Part shown: positions 11,781 through 22,648 of the stretch, piece by piece
Layout of the letters: every line of letters begins with the position of its first letter
Position numbering within the stretch: position 1 is the first letter of the stretch
Assembly: GCA_030374765.1 (NCBI GenBank)
Contig: JARGXX010000003.1
Location: 310,001 to 374,000 of the forward strand
From: Agarophyton chilense
Taxonomy: Eukaryota; Rhodophyta; Florideophyceae; Gracilariales; Gracilariaceae
Direction of reading: 5' to 3'
DNA length: 64,000 nucleotides
Notes under the pieces: generated by a model
What the model was told of the DNA's origin: nothing
What the model saw: only the letters and a program-made list of their open reading frames with translations
Databases searched by the model: none
Translations under genes and position numbers: made by a program

Positions 11781-11880
11781 CTTCCACGTAACCTCATTCA
11801 ACCAATGGATTTACTTCTTTCACGTAACCTCATTCATCCAATGAATTTCCTTCTTTCACGTAACCCTGCTGCTTATATAA
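11781..11880. promoter_or_regulatory. direct repeats with CCAAT boxes and TATA motif
   Basis: A 37-bp unit occurs twice, at about 11782-11818 and 11819-11855, with a third partial copy after it. Each full copy contains CACGTAACCTCATTCA followed by CCAAT. A TATATAA lies at 11874-11880. The layout fits a promoter with repeated activator sites. Direction is uncertain: the TATA motif reads acceptably on both strands, and the nearest whole frame is the minus-strand gene starting at 11656. Confidence 0.45.
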
Positions 11881-12287
11881 GGCAATCATCTCTGGCAGAA
11901 TACATCGGTAGTATTTTACAATATCGCGTAACCGCGCAGCCGAATCGTCATCCTCTTTTCCGATGGTCTAACGCAGTGCGCAACTGATTTCGTCCAGCTC
12001 GTCTAACAGTCGCGATCGCTACACTTGCTCCCCCCACTCCTGCGTATCTTCGCCATGTGCGAGGTGGCGTCGCATCTTGCGGTCCCTGGTCAACTCCCAA
12101 TGGTCACCCTCATCCCTTCACTTCCCTCCCGCCTTCCCCATGTCGCGAGCAAGCCCTTGCGAACAGACAAAATTCGAGCTGGGAACACCTTGCCGAACCG
12201 GCTCACAGCTGCGCCTTGCGAAACAATGCGACCATCTGTACCATCCAACCCCCCCTCGCCGTCTCCCCCTTTTCTCCCGTCCAGCTC
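11881..12287. other. no supported gene
   Basis: Overlapping short frames on both strands, with none showing a domain or good codon signal. It could be the leader of a transcript starting at the TATA motif just upstream. Confidence 0.3.
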
Positions 12288-12790
12288 TTAGGCGTGTCTC
12301 CGTGCGATTCGTCTCGCGCCCCGAACGGTCTCGTGCTTTCCGTGAGTATGACGGCTGGTATTTATTTCGACCCTCCACGTTGTGATGCTATCGCCGCTAA
12401 AATGAACTAGTCCGTGCTGCAAAGGGCCGACCCAGCTGTCACAAAGGTAATCAAACTTGCCTTGCACCTCTGTCTCCATAAGCTCGATGACAGCCAAGTG
12501 TGGCGTCGACTGAATATCGAAGGCTCTTTCTTTGTCGTCGAGCTCCATGTGAACCATCCGAACAACTCCGCCCGCGCTCGCCACCGCATTTTCGTCATAA
12601 ATCGTAAGAGTCTTGAAAACTGTTCCGATGACGTCGTCATTGGAAACAAGGAGATCAAGCTTCAAGACCAGATGATCATTTACAAATACTCCAAACAAAA
12701 GACAATCGGAATCTGGTTTTATCAAAAACCAGAGGCTTCTTCCGTGTTTTAACTTCTCCAGGCTCTTGTAAAAGGGAGATATCTCTCTGC
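12288..12790 (-). pseudogene. unassigned protein fragment
   Basis: An open minus-strand frame of about 165 codons with balanced, globular-looking composition, for example FGVFVNDHLVLKLDLLVSND, then DIQSTPHLAVIELMETEVQG. No ATG is in frame near its upstream end, so it looks like an exon or a truncated gene. The C-terminal part turns Arg/His-rich and may be read-through into non-coding sequence. The opposing plus-strand frame is less protein-like. I do not recognise the family. Confidence 0.35.
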
Positions 12791-12812
12791 GACTCAGTCA
12801 CCGCCCGTCGAA

Positions 12813-13199
12813 ATGCCCTCCTCCTCCCAATCATCCGAAACGTCTGCCTCACAACCCACCCATTCTGCCCGCCTTCTCGATACATCTCCACGCACTCAAC
12901 GTACACCGAAGCGCGCCCCACGTAACGCCAATATCAAGAACGCAAAGACCCGTCCTCAAATTCCCAACCCGCGTCCTCAGAAAATGCCCATCGATGCACG
13001 CTTGCAACCCACCCAAAACCCCACACCGAGTGAGGCCTCTAGTGTGCAAGATAATTCACCAGAGCGCTTCTTTCCCGGATTGAAGCGTATTCACGACGTA
13101 GCCGGTGCCACTCTGCCGCCAGATGTAAACACTTCTTCCGTGCTGCAAATTGTCGCAGTATCTATTCAACGTTGGATCGAAGAAACAACCCGCCAGTGA
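12813..13199 (+). CDS. small Ser/Pro/Arg-rich hypothetical protein
   Basis: A 128-residue frame from an ATG at 12813. The first 75 residues are disordered and basic (TPKRAPRNANIKNAKTRPQ). The last 40 look more ordered (FFPGLKRIHDVAGATLPPDV, then VLQIVAVSIQRWIEET). It could be a complete small nuclear protein or a first exon. No relatives recognised. Convergent or overlapping frames on the minus strand are weaker. Confidence 0.35.
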   Translation: MPSSSQSSETSASQPTHSARLLDTSPRTQRTPKRAPRNANIKNAKTRPQIPNPRPQKMPIDARLQPTQNPTPSEASSVQDNSPERFFPGLKRIHDVAGATLPPDVNTSSVLQIVAVSIQRWIEETTRQ

Positions 13200-14280
13200 A
13201 CGATTCGAATGATGAAGAATGGAAGACTGCATTTACTTTGCAAACAAACTCGAGAATAAGCCCGATTCACAACATCACAAGCCGAACCTGAAGTCGCAAT
13301 GGTCGACTCTCGAGTGACCGCGGTATGCGAAACAGAAATCCTCATGGCTCTGAATTCGCTTTTCCAATTGCTCGAAGGTAAATCCATCGCCTCCACTGGT
13401 TTTCGGCCTCGATAGTCCGGAAACTCATCCCACCCTGTGCGCTCTTGAGAGCGAAGAGAGTACAGTAGATGCGGTCAAAGAGTACGGGAGGCAAAGCATT
13501 AGCCGTAAAACCGTGTTGCGAATGCAATGGGCTTCCACAGAGAGGTTGTTCCGAAAGAGAGCCGATCTTCATAGGTCATTGAGCGCTGAGAAGTGGCTTG
13601 GTACAGAGGAGAAAACAACTCCTATTACCCTCCCGGATGAAACCCCACAACGGCGCGAACGCTGTCGAATCGCTTCAACTCGACGAAATGACGGAATTGA
13701 AACACCGAATGTGAGTCAAAACATATCATTCGTTAAGATGCACATGTTGCTGTCATTGATAAAGTGAGTAGTCAGGTACTTTATGACTCAAAGCTATGCG
13801 AAACAGATTTAGACGCCGTCGAAGCTACTATGGGACCCGCATTGGAGATTTGTCTCTGCGTTGGGTATCGAGCAGCTCGCCAAATAGCGCAGCAGCAAAA
13901 AAAGATATTTTCGCAGTCAATCATCTTGAGGCAGATGTTCTTGTTGCACGGCTCGAGTCGCACACGCCTTTTCCGTTTCTTACGCTGCTTTTACCAGGTG
14001 TGCAAAGTGTAATTGCAGACCTTTGTCCTCGACGAGAACACATCCAGATCACGAACCCGAAAAAAGCGATTCGTTTGGACGTGAAGAGGACTTCAAGCAG
14101 CGTTCATTCCCTTCGTGTGCACGCGTTTCTGTTAGCCATCGTCGGATAGAGGTCAAGCAAGCCCGTGATCCCTATCGAACGGCTACGTAGCCAACGAGTG
14201 TTCATTTACGTTGTCAGCTCGCCCTGCTTTTCGTGACGGTCTACGAGAGATTCCGAGGCGCTTATCGAAAGGTTCACGTG
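13200..14280. other. no supported gene
   Basis: Only short frames on both strands with no recognisable domain. If the Plavaka-like element extends left of its companion frame, its terminus should lie here, but I could not find a convincing terminal inverted repeat. Confidence 0.3.
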
Positions 14281-17019
14281 ATGCGGCGCGAAAAAGCAGA
14301 GAACAGGAAGATCATTCGGAGTTCTCAGAAACCCAAGCCGCCTGTTACGGCTTCTACCAGGAGGGTCGCGATGCCCACAACGCGCAGCAGAGCAACGTGG
14401 GCGAATAAGGTAGGAATCCCACCATGGAAGCCGAAACCTGACAAGCAGGTGACTCTGTTGGTGACCACTCCGAACGGCGAAAAGAAAGTCGTGGGGAGGG
14501 CATTTGTAAGGGGTGCGGTTGATGCGACGGGGAGGCTTACGGGAGATGTGGTTAGAGAGTTGCATGGTCACAAACTGGTCGGGAAGGTGAAGGAAAATCT
14601 CGTGGTGGTATGGAAGGTGTTGATTCAGGATGAGAAAGAAATGGATTACCCTTATCCGTTCAAAACTACAGCTACCGTATCGAACCGTCTGGGAGATATG
14701 GAGCGCAACTCTTTCTATTGCTGGGACGTGAACATGATGAAACTTTATGGTGACGAAGCGGCGACTCTTCCACAGACACTGTCCTCCACTCCGTCTGCAC
14801 CTTCAGCCAAGAAGCCCTCTGTTAAGAAGGTGAAGTAAAAGGAGCAAGAAAGAGGTTCGTCGTCTGCCACAGAAGGTACGGTGAGCGAGGTGGTGAGGAG
14901 GATCGAAAGAAATTCGAGAGGTCCGGTGACTCGTAATCGGGCCGTTCACGACATTCCAACCTTAGCTAGTGACGAAGAGAATAGGACCGAGAGAGAAGCA
15001 AAGAGGCGACGGTGTAGTGGTTCCCATGGTGTTAACTTCCATGAAAAAGGAGAAGGCAATGAGGCAGAAGGGCATGGTTCAGAAATGAATGAGGTACGCA
15101 GAGGCCCTGCTGTTTCAAAGAAACACGTTTTTGACGAATCAAAGGACAAAATTGTTCCAGGTGGGAATGCGGACGGAATAAGGGCCAAGATCGTTTTCCA
15201 AGTGCCATACCAAGCGTGAGCGGGGAGAAACGTGTAGGGACGGAGCCTACGGGAAAAGGAGTCGTGGTTGGAAGGAGGGGGGTGCAGATTCGCAGAGTCC
15301 CGGAATGAAGATCAATACAACGGTCTTCTTATTGACAGACCCCATCATGCAGTGAGGAGTGTCGAACAAGGGGAAGCTGAGGGGTCAAACGACCGAGTGG
15401 GCGCGGGGAGACCTCCGAGAAACCAGAGTGTGAGGGAGTGGAGGAAGGGAGGGGAGGTTGAAAATGGAGATGGACTCTGGAGTGGGGATGAAGAGGATGA
15501 GGATGCAATTCGCCCGTGGAAGGAAGGCGAACAAAAGGGGATGACGTATGCAGAAACGAAGTTTATGGGGCGGAATCAGCTGTTAGCCAAGCTTGGAGAC
15601 ATGAAGGGGGAGCTTAAAAGGGCAAGGGATGACAACGCAAGTTTGCAACTAAGCTTGAAACTCGCACACAGGGAGATGAAGAGGCTGGAAGGCGAAGATA
15701 GGAAAAAGGAAATGCTGCTGACGTCATCGCAAGAGACTCTTCGTGGTCGACCAGGACAAGTGGGTGGCGAAGAAGGGAAGGGGGGTCGGAAACGGTATGG
15801 AATTGAAGTGGATAAGCGATTTATTGGAGTAGCCTCGAGAGTTTACGAGAACAAATTGCGTTATGCAAAGGAGGAGACGAGTGAGTTGTGCTTCGAAAGA
15901 AGGGAACCGGAGCGAAAGTGGTCGAACCGGGCAGGAGAAGTTAGGGCGGGGAGGAATCAGATTAATCTGAGTATAAATGAAAAGAAGATGGTGCCTTTAG
16001 ATCCTACGGAGCTGGCAACAGGAAGAAAATCGTGTGGACCGAAGGCCTACACTCCGTCTTTTCAGGGGGGAAGTGATGAGATGTTGTTGCATGTGGTGAG
16101 GATGTAGTTGGAGAATCCGATATGGAGAAAATTTGCGGGGATGGGGATGAAGAAGCAGTATGAAGAGGAGTTGAGGAGGGATACGTGTTTGAGGAGGCGG
16201 ATGAAACAGGCTCTCAGTGATGCTGTGGGGGTGCGGAAAAGGAATGCGAGGGATAGGTTGTTTTTAGGTCTGGGATATACTTTACTTGCTAGAAAACCTC
16301 TTAACGAGGATGATGAAGAACTGAATGTGTTGTATGAAGAGCAGAAGATGGAGGCTCGGGAGAAGTTGTTGCCGAAAGACGCGAATGGGGAGCCCGTCAT
16401 ATCTGCGTGGAGGTTAGAAAAGATGGAGAACCTATGTTTTTCAGGGTACGATGTGAAATCGACAAAGTATGGGGATGAACCTGATGACTGGTACTTCGAG
16501 AACGGATTGAGTGTGGAGGTTTGGAGAGAGTTTATGGGGTACGATGTGGAGCAACCGTAGAAGGAAGGAGAGACACAGTATGTGGATGGAAGTGTGATGC
16601 ATCTGGCCCGCTTGGATGCGTGGATTGCATCTGTGGTAGAGGCGTTGGATGAGGAGATGGGTAGAGGAGGGAAGCGACACATGCTGTTTTCGAAACTGTA
16701 TGCGAAGCATCTGCCGGTTGCTGTGGAGGATATCTTACGGACAGCGATAAGGAAGGTGGAAGAGAAGTACGGAGAGGAGCTGGTGAACCATGGGGTGAAG
16801 GATGAGGACCCGACTGAAGTGCTGAGAAATGAGGAACGTGAAGGGACCGTTGCGTTTTGGATGCCTTCGAACCAACTGGTCTATCTGGGTGTTCGTTACG
16901 AGGTGTTTCTGCAGGAGATCACGACTTTTCTCGGGTATGTATTTGATTGCTACGTCGGACGTTGTATGCCTGAAGAACGCGAGTTTAGGGAGTTGTTAGC
17001 AGAGGAGAAAGAAATGTAG
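14281..17019 (+). pseudogene. companion frame of the Plavaka-like element
   Basis: A single plus-strand frame can be followed for about 910 codons from an ATG at 14281 to a TAG at 17017. It is interrupted by in-frame stops at 14836, 15217, 15235, 16105 and 16558, with no frameshift. The N-terminal 150 residues are basic with a beta-rich patch (KQVTLLVTTPNGEKKVVGRA), the middle is disordered with a coiled coil (ELKRARDDNASLQLSLKLAH), and the C-terminal 300 residues look globular (MKQALSDAVGVRKRNARDRL, then KLYAKHLPVAVEDILRTAIR). Its 3' end lies 113 bp from the 3' end of the transposase that faces it, so I infer both belong to one element. CACTA relatives often carry a second, DNA-binding protein (the TNPA type), and this could be the equivalent, though I see no sequence match. 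All five internal stops are derivable from CAA, CAG or CGA. The pair at 15217 and 15235 could alternatively sit in a 43-nt intron (GTGAGC...AG), which lacks a branch motif. Confidence 0.5.
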
Positions 17020-17131
17020 GAGGCGAAAGAAGAAGGGGAGGAGAGAGATGGGGAGGGGGTGGAAGGCGGAGGTGAACAATATATTTTTGATGAGTGATAA
17101 CTTTACTATCAGAAGATGGGTTTCATTTGCT

Positions 17132-20100
17132 TCAAGTTGATTTTTTTGTAGAGAAACAAGCTCTCGCTCGTGGGTCGCGGAAGAATCTGTTGATATAGAA
17201 GCGATGTTCATGCCAGGGGAGGGGCTGGAAGAAAGGGAGTGCTGGGTAGTTCTGGCTTACAAGATGGACGGAACCGAGGATGGTGAAGAAGGTAACGAGA
17301 CCGAACCAGGGTGCGACATAGGAGCCAGAGCGTTGAAATCTGTTTCCAGCGGGGAGGATGGTGTGGTCCTGTTCATCGTCTGTTGCCCAACAGATGGTGA
17401 TGCAATTCAGGGTTTCATCCACGTGATCGAGGCGAGTTGTGAGTTCGAAGAAGCGGACGAAAGAGTATTCGCGTTCGTCAGGATTTTCATCTCTTTTGGG
17501 AAAGCGAAGAAGGGCGAGGAGCTTGCAGACCCAAACAGTGGGGAAGTTGCAGTTAGATGGTTGAGTACCGGAGACGAGAATGTGAGAGAACTTTGGAAGT
17601 TTGGAAGGACCGAAGGTGGAGGTGGCAAATATGCGCTGTGTGACGGGGACTGGTGGTTCTCTGAAGCGTTTGCAGTTGAATGTTTGGTCGACGTCTTGCA
17701 AGGCGGGGGTGAACCCGCTGGGGATGAAGGCGGAGTTGACCAGGAAGAAGGTAAGAGAGGAGAGAGACAGGGAAGAGGAAGAGAGTCCGGGAGCTTCGAG
17801 GCACAGGTCGTGAAAGGGTGAAATGGCGTCGCGTGAGATTTGGGTGATGAAAGAAAGGGTGGAAGAGGAGAACATGTTGGAGAGAGAGGCATTGGAGCAG
17901 TTTTGTTTTGCACGGAGGTACCTCTTTGCAGTGATGATGTCGCGGAAGAGCACGGTGGTACCGTGGCGGACCATGGAAAACCGTCGAGCATGACGGAAGG
18001 AGGAGTTTGAGGAGGGGGAAATGTGGTGGGGAATGGCGGTTGAGTTTCGGAAGCCTTCTATGAGATGGTTTGCGTCGACTGTTTCTCTGTGAGCGGTTGA
18101 AGATCTTCGGGATGTGCGTCGATAGTGGGTTTTGAAGAGGAGGTGTGCATGTCCGTAGATGTCGGCGTCGGTGAATTGAAGACTTTCGTATAGATCAATA
18201 TCAGCAATGATGTGGTCCAGAAGGTGGAACTTCAGTGTTCCGAAGTGAGAAGCTTGGAAAGGGGCGAGGACGGAGACGCAGAGAGACTTGAAGTGCTTGA
18301 TGAGTTTCTGGAAGTCGCAAAGTCGTTGGTCTCTCCATTCTGAGGTGGTGTTGTGGTGGAGTGCGGCAGTGAAGAGTTCTGCGTATCTGTGAAGATGGAG
18401 GTGATGGGAGCTGTGTCGACTTCACTGCAACAACGGTCGAAGAAGGCACCTATCAAGAGAAAGACCATGTCGACAGCGCGGTAGTCTTTTGCCTCGAGCA
18501 TTCCTTTGATGCCGTCCAAGGTGAGGAACCCGTTTAGATATGTACCCTTTTCGGGTGTGGAAAAGTCGATGTGCAGTCCGGGTGCGGAGAAGTTGGCTTC
18601 GGTATCTGCGAGGATGTTGTTTGCGTGGGTGAGAAGGGAGCTTCGGATGGATTTAAAGGATTTCGAGGAGCCGTTGGAGGACGCGAGAGTGGTGAAGAGG
18701 CTGTCGAAATTCAAGAGTTCGATGGTTGCCAGTTTGACGAGCTTAGAGGTACCCAGATGGAAATTGTGAAGGGGTTCGAAGGAGAAGATAGAGTAAGGGG
18801 TGAGGAGTGGGGATATATTAAGAAGAGGGTATGTTTCGAAGAAGGAGTGGTACGCGAAGAGGGAGTTTGTGCGGAGGAGAGATGCTGCTTGGTCTCTGAG
18901 AGTTCCTGCTACGCGCGGTCGGCGAAGTTGTTCGGCGTCGTTGGCATCCTTGAGAAGAGCGTCGTGTGCAGATCTGGTGCGACTGGTGTGGGAAATAGTT
19001 AGAGGGGATACGGAAGTGAGGTGGAGGTTGAGGTCGGAGCGAGGTGTTAGTCATCTGTGGCACGGCTTGGATGGGTTTGTGCCGTGTAGGATGGCCAGGA
19101 TGTCTTTTGCTTCTGGGATGTCTGCAGCATAGTTTGCGATGACTGGGTGGCACTGTCTAATGACCTGGTCTTCATCACGGAAAGGGAAACCCTTGAGGGC
19201 GACTACAGCGAGGGGTTCGAGGATGGTTTGTAGAAATTCTTGGATGAGTTCCATTCGGGTGGTACGGCTGAGGGCTGAAGAAAAAAGGTGGCCTTCGATG
19301 GATTCTTCGTCGGATGGGGAGGAAGGGGCGTCGAACGAGGTGGGGAAGTAGCCCAGGAGGGTGTAGTTGCGGGAGATGCAATGGCGGCGGAAGGAGTCTG
19401 AAAAGTTGAGGAGTGTGATGTGCAGGGGGTAGGAGATGATAGAGAAACTTTTCAGGGAGGTGGAAGACTTGTACGAGTAGAGCTGGATGAAGTCGATGAA
19501 AGATTCCATGCCAGTGATGTCCGTGTTGTGCCAAATAACATCTGGGTCTTGAGAGCAGAGGATGTGGTGTTTGAGGTCCGGATAAACACAACTGCCGAGT
19601 TTTGAAGCCATGGTATGAGCGAGTGCAGGAGAACCATCTGAAGAACACTGTCTGACGGGGTGGAAGAAGGTGTTAGCGCGAGTGGCGTAGCGAAGTTGCT
19701 GGAGAAAGACATCTACGGGGTTTTTGAGGTAGAGATTGGCAGTGATGTTTGAGGAATTGTGACGAACGGTTGTGGATTTGAAGCCGATGGAGCCGACAGT
19801 GTCCTCGAATAGTTTGGAATGAAGTTGAAAGCATTGGGAGACGGAGGTAACCTGTTGAATGAGTGTTTGGGAGTAGTTGGGGTCCTTGAGGAGGATAATG
19901 AGTTCGTCGGCTTTGCGTTTGCCGAGCTTGGTGGCGATGAATGAGATGTAGGAGACGATGGGATGGAGCTTCACAAGTGGGCGAGGGCTGGGAGAAGGGG
20001 AGCGAAGAGAAGCGTTGAGAATGTGGGCGGCGTCTGCGGAGCGTATGGCCAGAGCGAGCTGGCTCGAATGGTAGTCGTCCTCTTCTACCAGCGGAACGAT

Positions 20101-20313
20101 GTTGGAAAGGCGGTTGGAGATGCCAACGGAGCGGGTGTCTGTGGTCTGGACGCGTGGGCGCTTCGTGCGTGGTGGGAATTGAGTTCCATCTTTTGGGGTG
20201 GTGGAGAGGAAGGCGTTGCGGGTGGTGCGGTAGCGACACCGGCGCTGGTGTTGGACAAGGGAGGTATGACCTTTTGTCTCGAAGGTGCACCTCGGGAAGC
20301 GACAAGGCTGCAT
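17132..20313 (-). pseudogene. Plavaka-like (CACTA superfamily) transposase
   Basis: A cut-and-paste DNA transposase of the Plavaka group, best known from fungi. From the ATG at 20313 it begins with a C2H2 finger (CRFPRCTFETKGHTSLVQHQ). It then has the family's central blocks: SYPLHITLLNFSDSFRRHCI, LLGYFPTSF, and HPVIANYAADIPEAKDILAI followed by a CHRC-like knuckle. After these come FETYPLLNISPLLTPYSIF and FEPLHNFHLGTSKLV, matching the family's HQLHKG region, and a helical C-terminus (TLKFHLLDHIIADIDLYESL). About 1060 codons, the usual size. It carries one TGA at 19051 exactly where the second knuckle Cys is expected, and one frame change near 18390. Where fungal relatives have SDKT, this copy reads SYKS, so a catalytic Asp may also be lost. 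Nearly whole, therefore fairly young. Codons on this strand are pyrimidine-rich. Confidence 0.75.
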
Positions 20314-20699
20314 GGTGTGGAGGGTGCCTGCGCGCGATCTCGGAAAGTAGATCGGGGAGGTGAAAAAGACGTAGGACGAGGAGAGAGGGGGATACTATAC
20401 ACAGGCTGATGGTGAGGAAGATGCACGACGAGGACGGTGGGGAGAGTTTAAACTTATCAGGCGTACTCACCAAGGTCAAGTGATGCGCCAGAGACACCCA
20501 CAAGTCGTGCGGCAAGACAGAAACGGCGCATATGTGGTTTGGAAAGTGGGTTGGAATGAAAATATTCAAAGTTGTATATTTTTGAGCGGCGGCGTGTACT
20601 TGTATTGATTGTGAGTATTGGCCGGATGAGCGGTTGTGGGATCTTGAGATCCTGTGATATGATGTCTTCTTGACCTTGTGGACCTTCCGCGGTTTCTAG

Positions 20700-22029
20700 G
20701 TGCGTCAGAAGCAGTATTGCGCGTGCGTTTCACAAGTGCTGACTCTGTTTCTATTTGTGCGCGAGCGGGCGGAGCACGACCGGGGCGTTTAGTGATGGGT
20801 TGCGGTGTGGGGGGTGACGAGTTGACCAGCTTGCGATTGAGATGTACGTCGTCTATGTTGATCTGGGGCCTTGAAACTGTTTGTGGTCATGCGCAAGCGG
20901 GCGAAGAGCGAGGGGAGCGATGGGTGATGCAGCGTGGGGTGGAGGGTAGGCGGGTGAGTGGGTTGCGATTGGGAGGTACGCAGCGCTCTACATTGACCTG
21001 GTGTGTTTGTTCTCCTTCTGGTTGCTAACATGAAAAACCTATTTCAGCGGCCCTCATGATGATGAACAGGTGAGTTTGCTACGTTTTCTGCCCTGCAATC
21101 TGGACGGAGACCTGACATATTTTTGACTGTGGCTGCGAAGCGACAGAAAATTGGAATGGGGGGGCAGGATTCGTTGAGTTAAAGGTGAGTGCAAGTGCTA
21201 CTGGTGTCTCGTAGAGATTTAGGAAGGATATCTGACATGTTCTTGTTTGCTGCTGCGAAGCGACGGAGAGGCAGGATTGTGTGGAGAGGGGAACCTCCTT
21301 GAAGGAAGTGAATCAAGCAAGCGGCTTAGGAGGTGAGTGCGTCGCTGAGGAAATTTCTTTCTGTTATTGACGGAGATCTGACTTGTATTTTTTTATTGTT
21401 ACGAAAGTGCGGGCGACGTTGTATGGAGGGGGAATGATGGAAGTGCGGGTAAGTGAGAGTGCTACTTGTGTCTGGTATTGTTTTTGGAATGAGTTCTGAC
21501 ATGTTTTTTTCTGCTGCTGCGAAGCGACAGAAACGAGCGATTGGGTGAGGAGGGAGATATTCTAGAAGGACTGGGCTGAGCAAGTTTCTTAGGAGGTGAG
21601 TGCGTCATTAAAGTAATTTGGTTTCGATTTTTGGTGGAAGTCTGACTTATATATCTTTCTTGTTAAGACAATGGTTGATCGGGAAATGGTGGCATCAAAT
21701 GTAAGTGCGAGCTTCCATCGTATCTTGTATGCGTTGGAGAAGGAGATCTGACTTGCCGTTGTTTGCTGCTGCAAGAGAACAGGGGGGCAAGATTGGACAA
21801 GAGATGGGATAAGTGGTAGCTATAGAGGTGAGTGGCGTGCTGATGTGGTTTGGGTTTGTTTTGTGACGGAGATCTGACTTTTGTCTATTTATTGATGCGA
21901 ATGCAGAAAGTGGAGGCAAGACAAAGAGCACGTTTTTGACAGAGGTAAGTTTGTTTATATGGAATGTGCTTGCATGAAGCGAGGAATTGGGCTCTAACTT
22001 GTGTGAATTTGTGATGTCTATCTACTTAG
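20700..22029 (+). other. array of about eleven very short introns and exons
   Basis: Eleven candidate donors lie at 20700, 20844, 20976, 21070, 21185, 21333, 21449, 21596, 21701, 21828 and 21945. Most are GTGAGT or GTAAGT, and the first three are GTGCGT, GTACGT and GTACGC. All but the one at 20844 are followed 39-49 nt later by CTGAC or CTAAC (for example 21112, 21232, 21378, 21496, 21642, 21748, 21874 and 21994), then 20-35 nt later by an AG, often in CTGCTGCGAAG. Modelled introns are 20700-20765, 20844-20897 (weak), 20976-21047, 21070-21140, 21185-21260, 21333-21407, 21449-21524, 21596-21667, 21701-21775, 21828-21906 and 21945-22029. Exons are 22-78 nt. The exons 20766-20843 and 20898-20975 are both 78 nt and similar, and the exons ending at 21332 and 21595 share their ends, so modules were duplicated. 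The exons contain stops in every frame I tried, so the product is probably non-coding or a leader. Alternatively the repeats could be subterminal transposase-binding sites. Confidence 0.6.
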
Positions 22030-22648
22030 GTAGGAATTTGGGATTGATGAAGGGTGAACTGGGGTACTGCTTGGACGGTTCTCGGAGAATGGAGGGTTCT
22101 TCGCGTCGCGCTTCGCGCGACGCGAGGTGAAGCGAAACGATCAGGGGACGTGATGCAAAGCGGGTCACCGCATGCGAATTAGGAAGATCTTATTTCACGT
22201 GCAACGGGGACCCGTTTCGGGTCTCAGTTGCAGGATCGCCGTATTATGCACTGGCCATTAGGGTCATTAGAGGACATTAAATTGAATTTGCAGGGCATTT
22301 GAACGGCTCATACTAGCTACGATACCTGCGCGAAATGAATGATCATGCGCTAGATAGCGTTCAGTATTCCGTTCATTGTCGGTAGAATTCATGGTCTAGG
22401 ATTAATGAGTATCGAAAGATATCTCCAAAGTTCTCTTCCATTCTTCCTAGTGTGCCGGTGTTAGTACGGATGATTGCTAGTTTTCTTCATTCTCCCCAAA
22501 ATTCACTTGGACTAGTATTTTTGCGCTAGATATTCTGGCATCAAAAAACTGCGAATCTATGAATGCTAACCATAGACATTCTAGCACACCCAAACTAGAA
22601 ATCTAGAACCCAATACTAGCTTTCCGAAAACACAGACGTTGAAGGGCA
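22030..22648. other. no supported gene; AT-rich from about 22260
   Basis: The start may be the last exon of the intron array. The rest is non-coding and leads into the retroelement at about 22640. Confidence 0.35.
22101..22125. repeat. perfect 10-bp hairpin
   Basis: Arms TCGCGTCGCG (22101-22110) and CGCGACGCGA (22116-22125) with a CTTCG loop. It could act as an RNA terminator or processing hairpin for the transcript of the intron array, or mark a transposon end. No other support for either. Confidence 0.6.

Noticed and set aside
13200-14280. Left terminal inverted repeat of the Plavaka-like element
   Set aside because: I looked for a match to sequence near 20450-22130 and found nothing convincing.
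3841-17019. Stop-codon reassignment to explain the interrupted frames
   Set aside because: Intact host genes in the window end at ordinary TAA, TAG and TGA codons, and all three stops would need reassignment.
17204-17821. Plus-strand open frame of 205 codons
   Set aside because: Shadow of the transposase C-terminus on the minus strand. Its Gly/Glu-rich composition follows the purine skew.
19963-20409. Plus-strand open frame of 148 codons
   Set aside because: Antisense of the conserved N-terminal transposase region, with no domain of its own.
20700-22029. CRISPR-like or simple tandem repeat array
   Set aside because: Spacing varies and only the donor, branch and acceptor positions are conserved, which fits introns better than direct repeats. 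The genome is eukaryotic.
22101-22125. Helitron 3'-end hairpin
   Set aside because: No CTRR end follows at the expected distance and no helicase-type frame is nearby.
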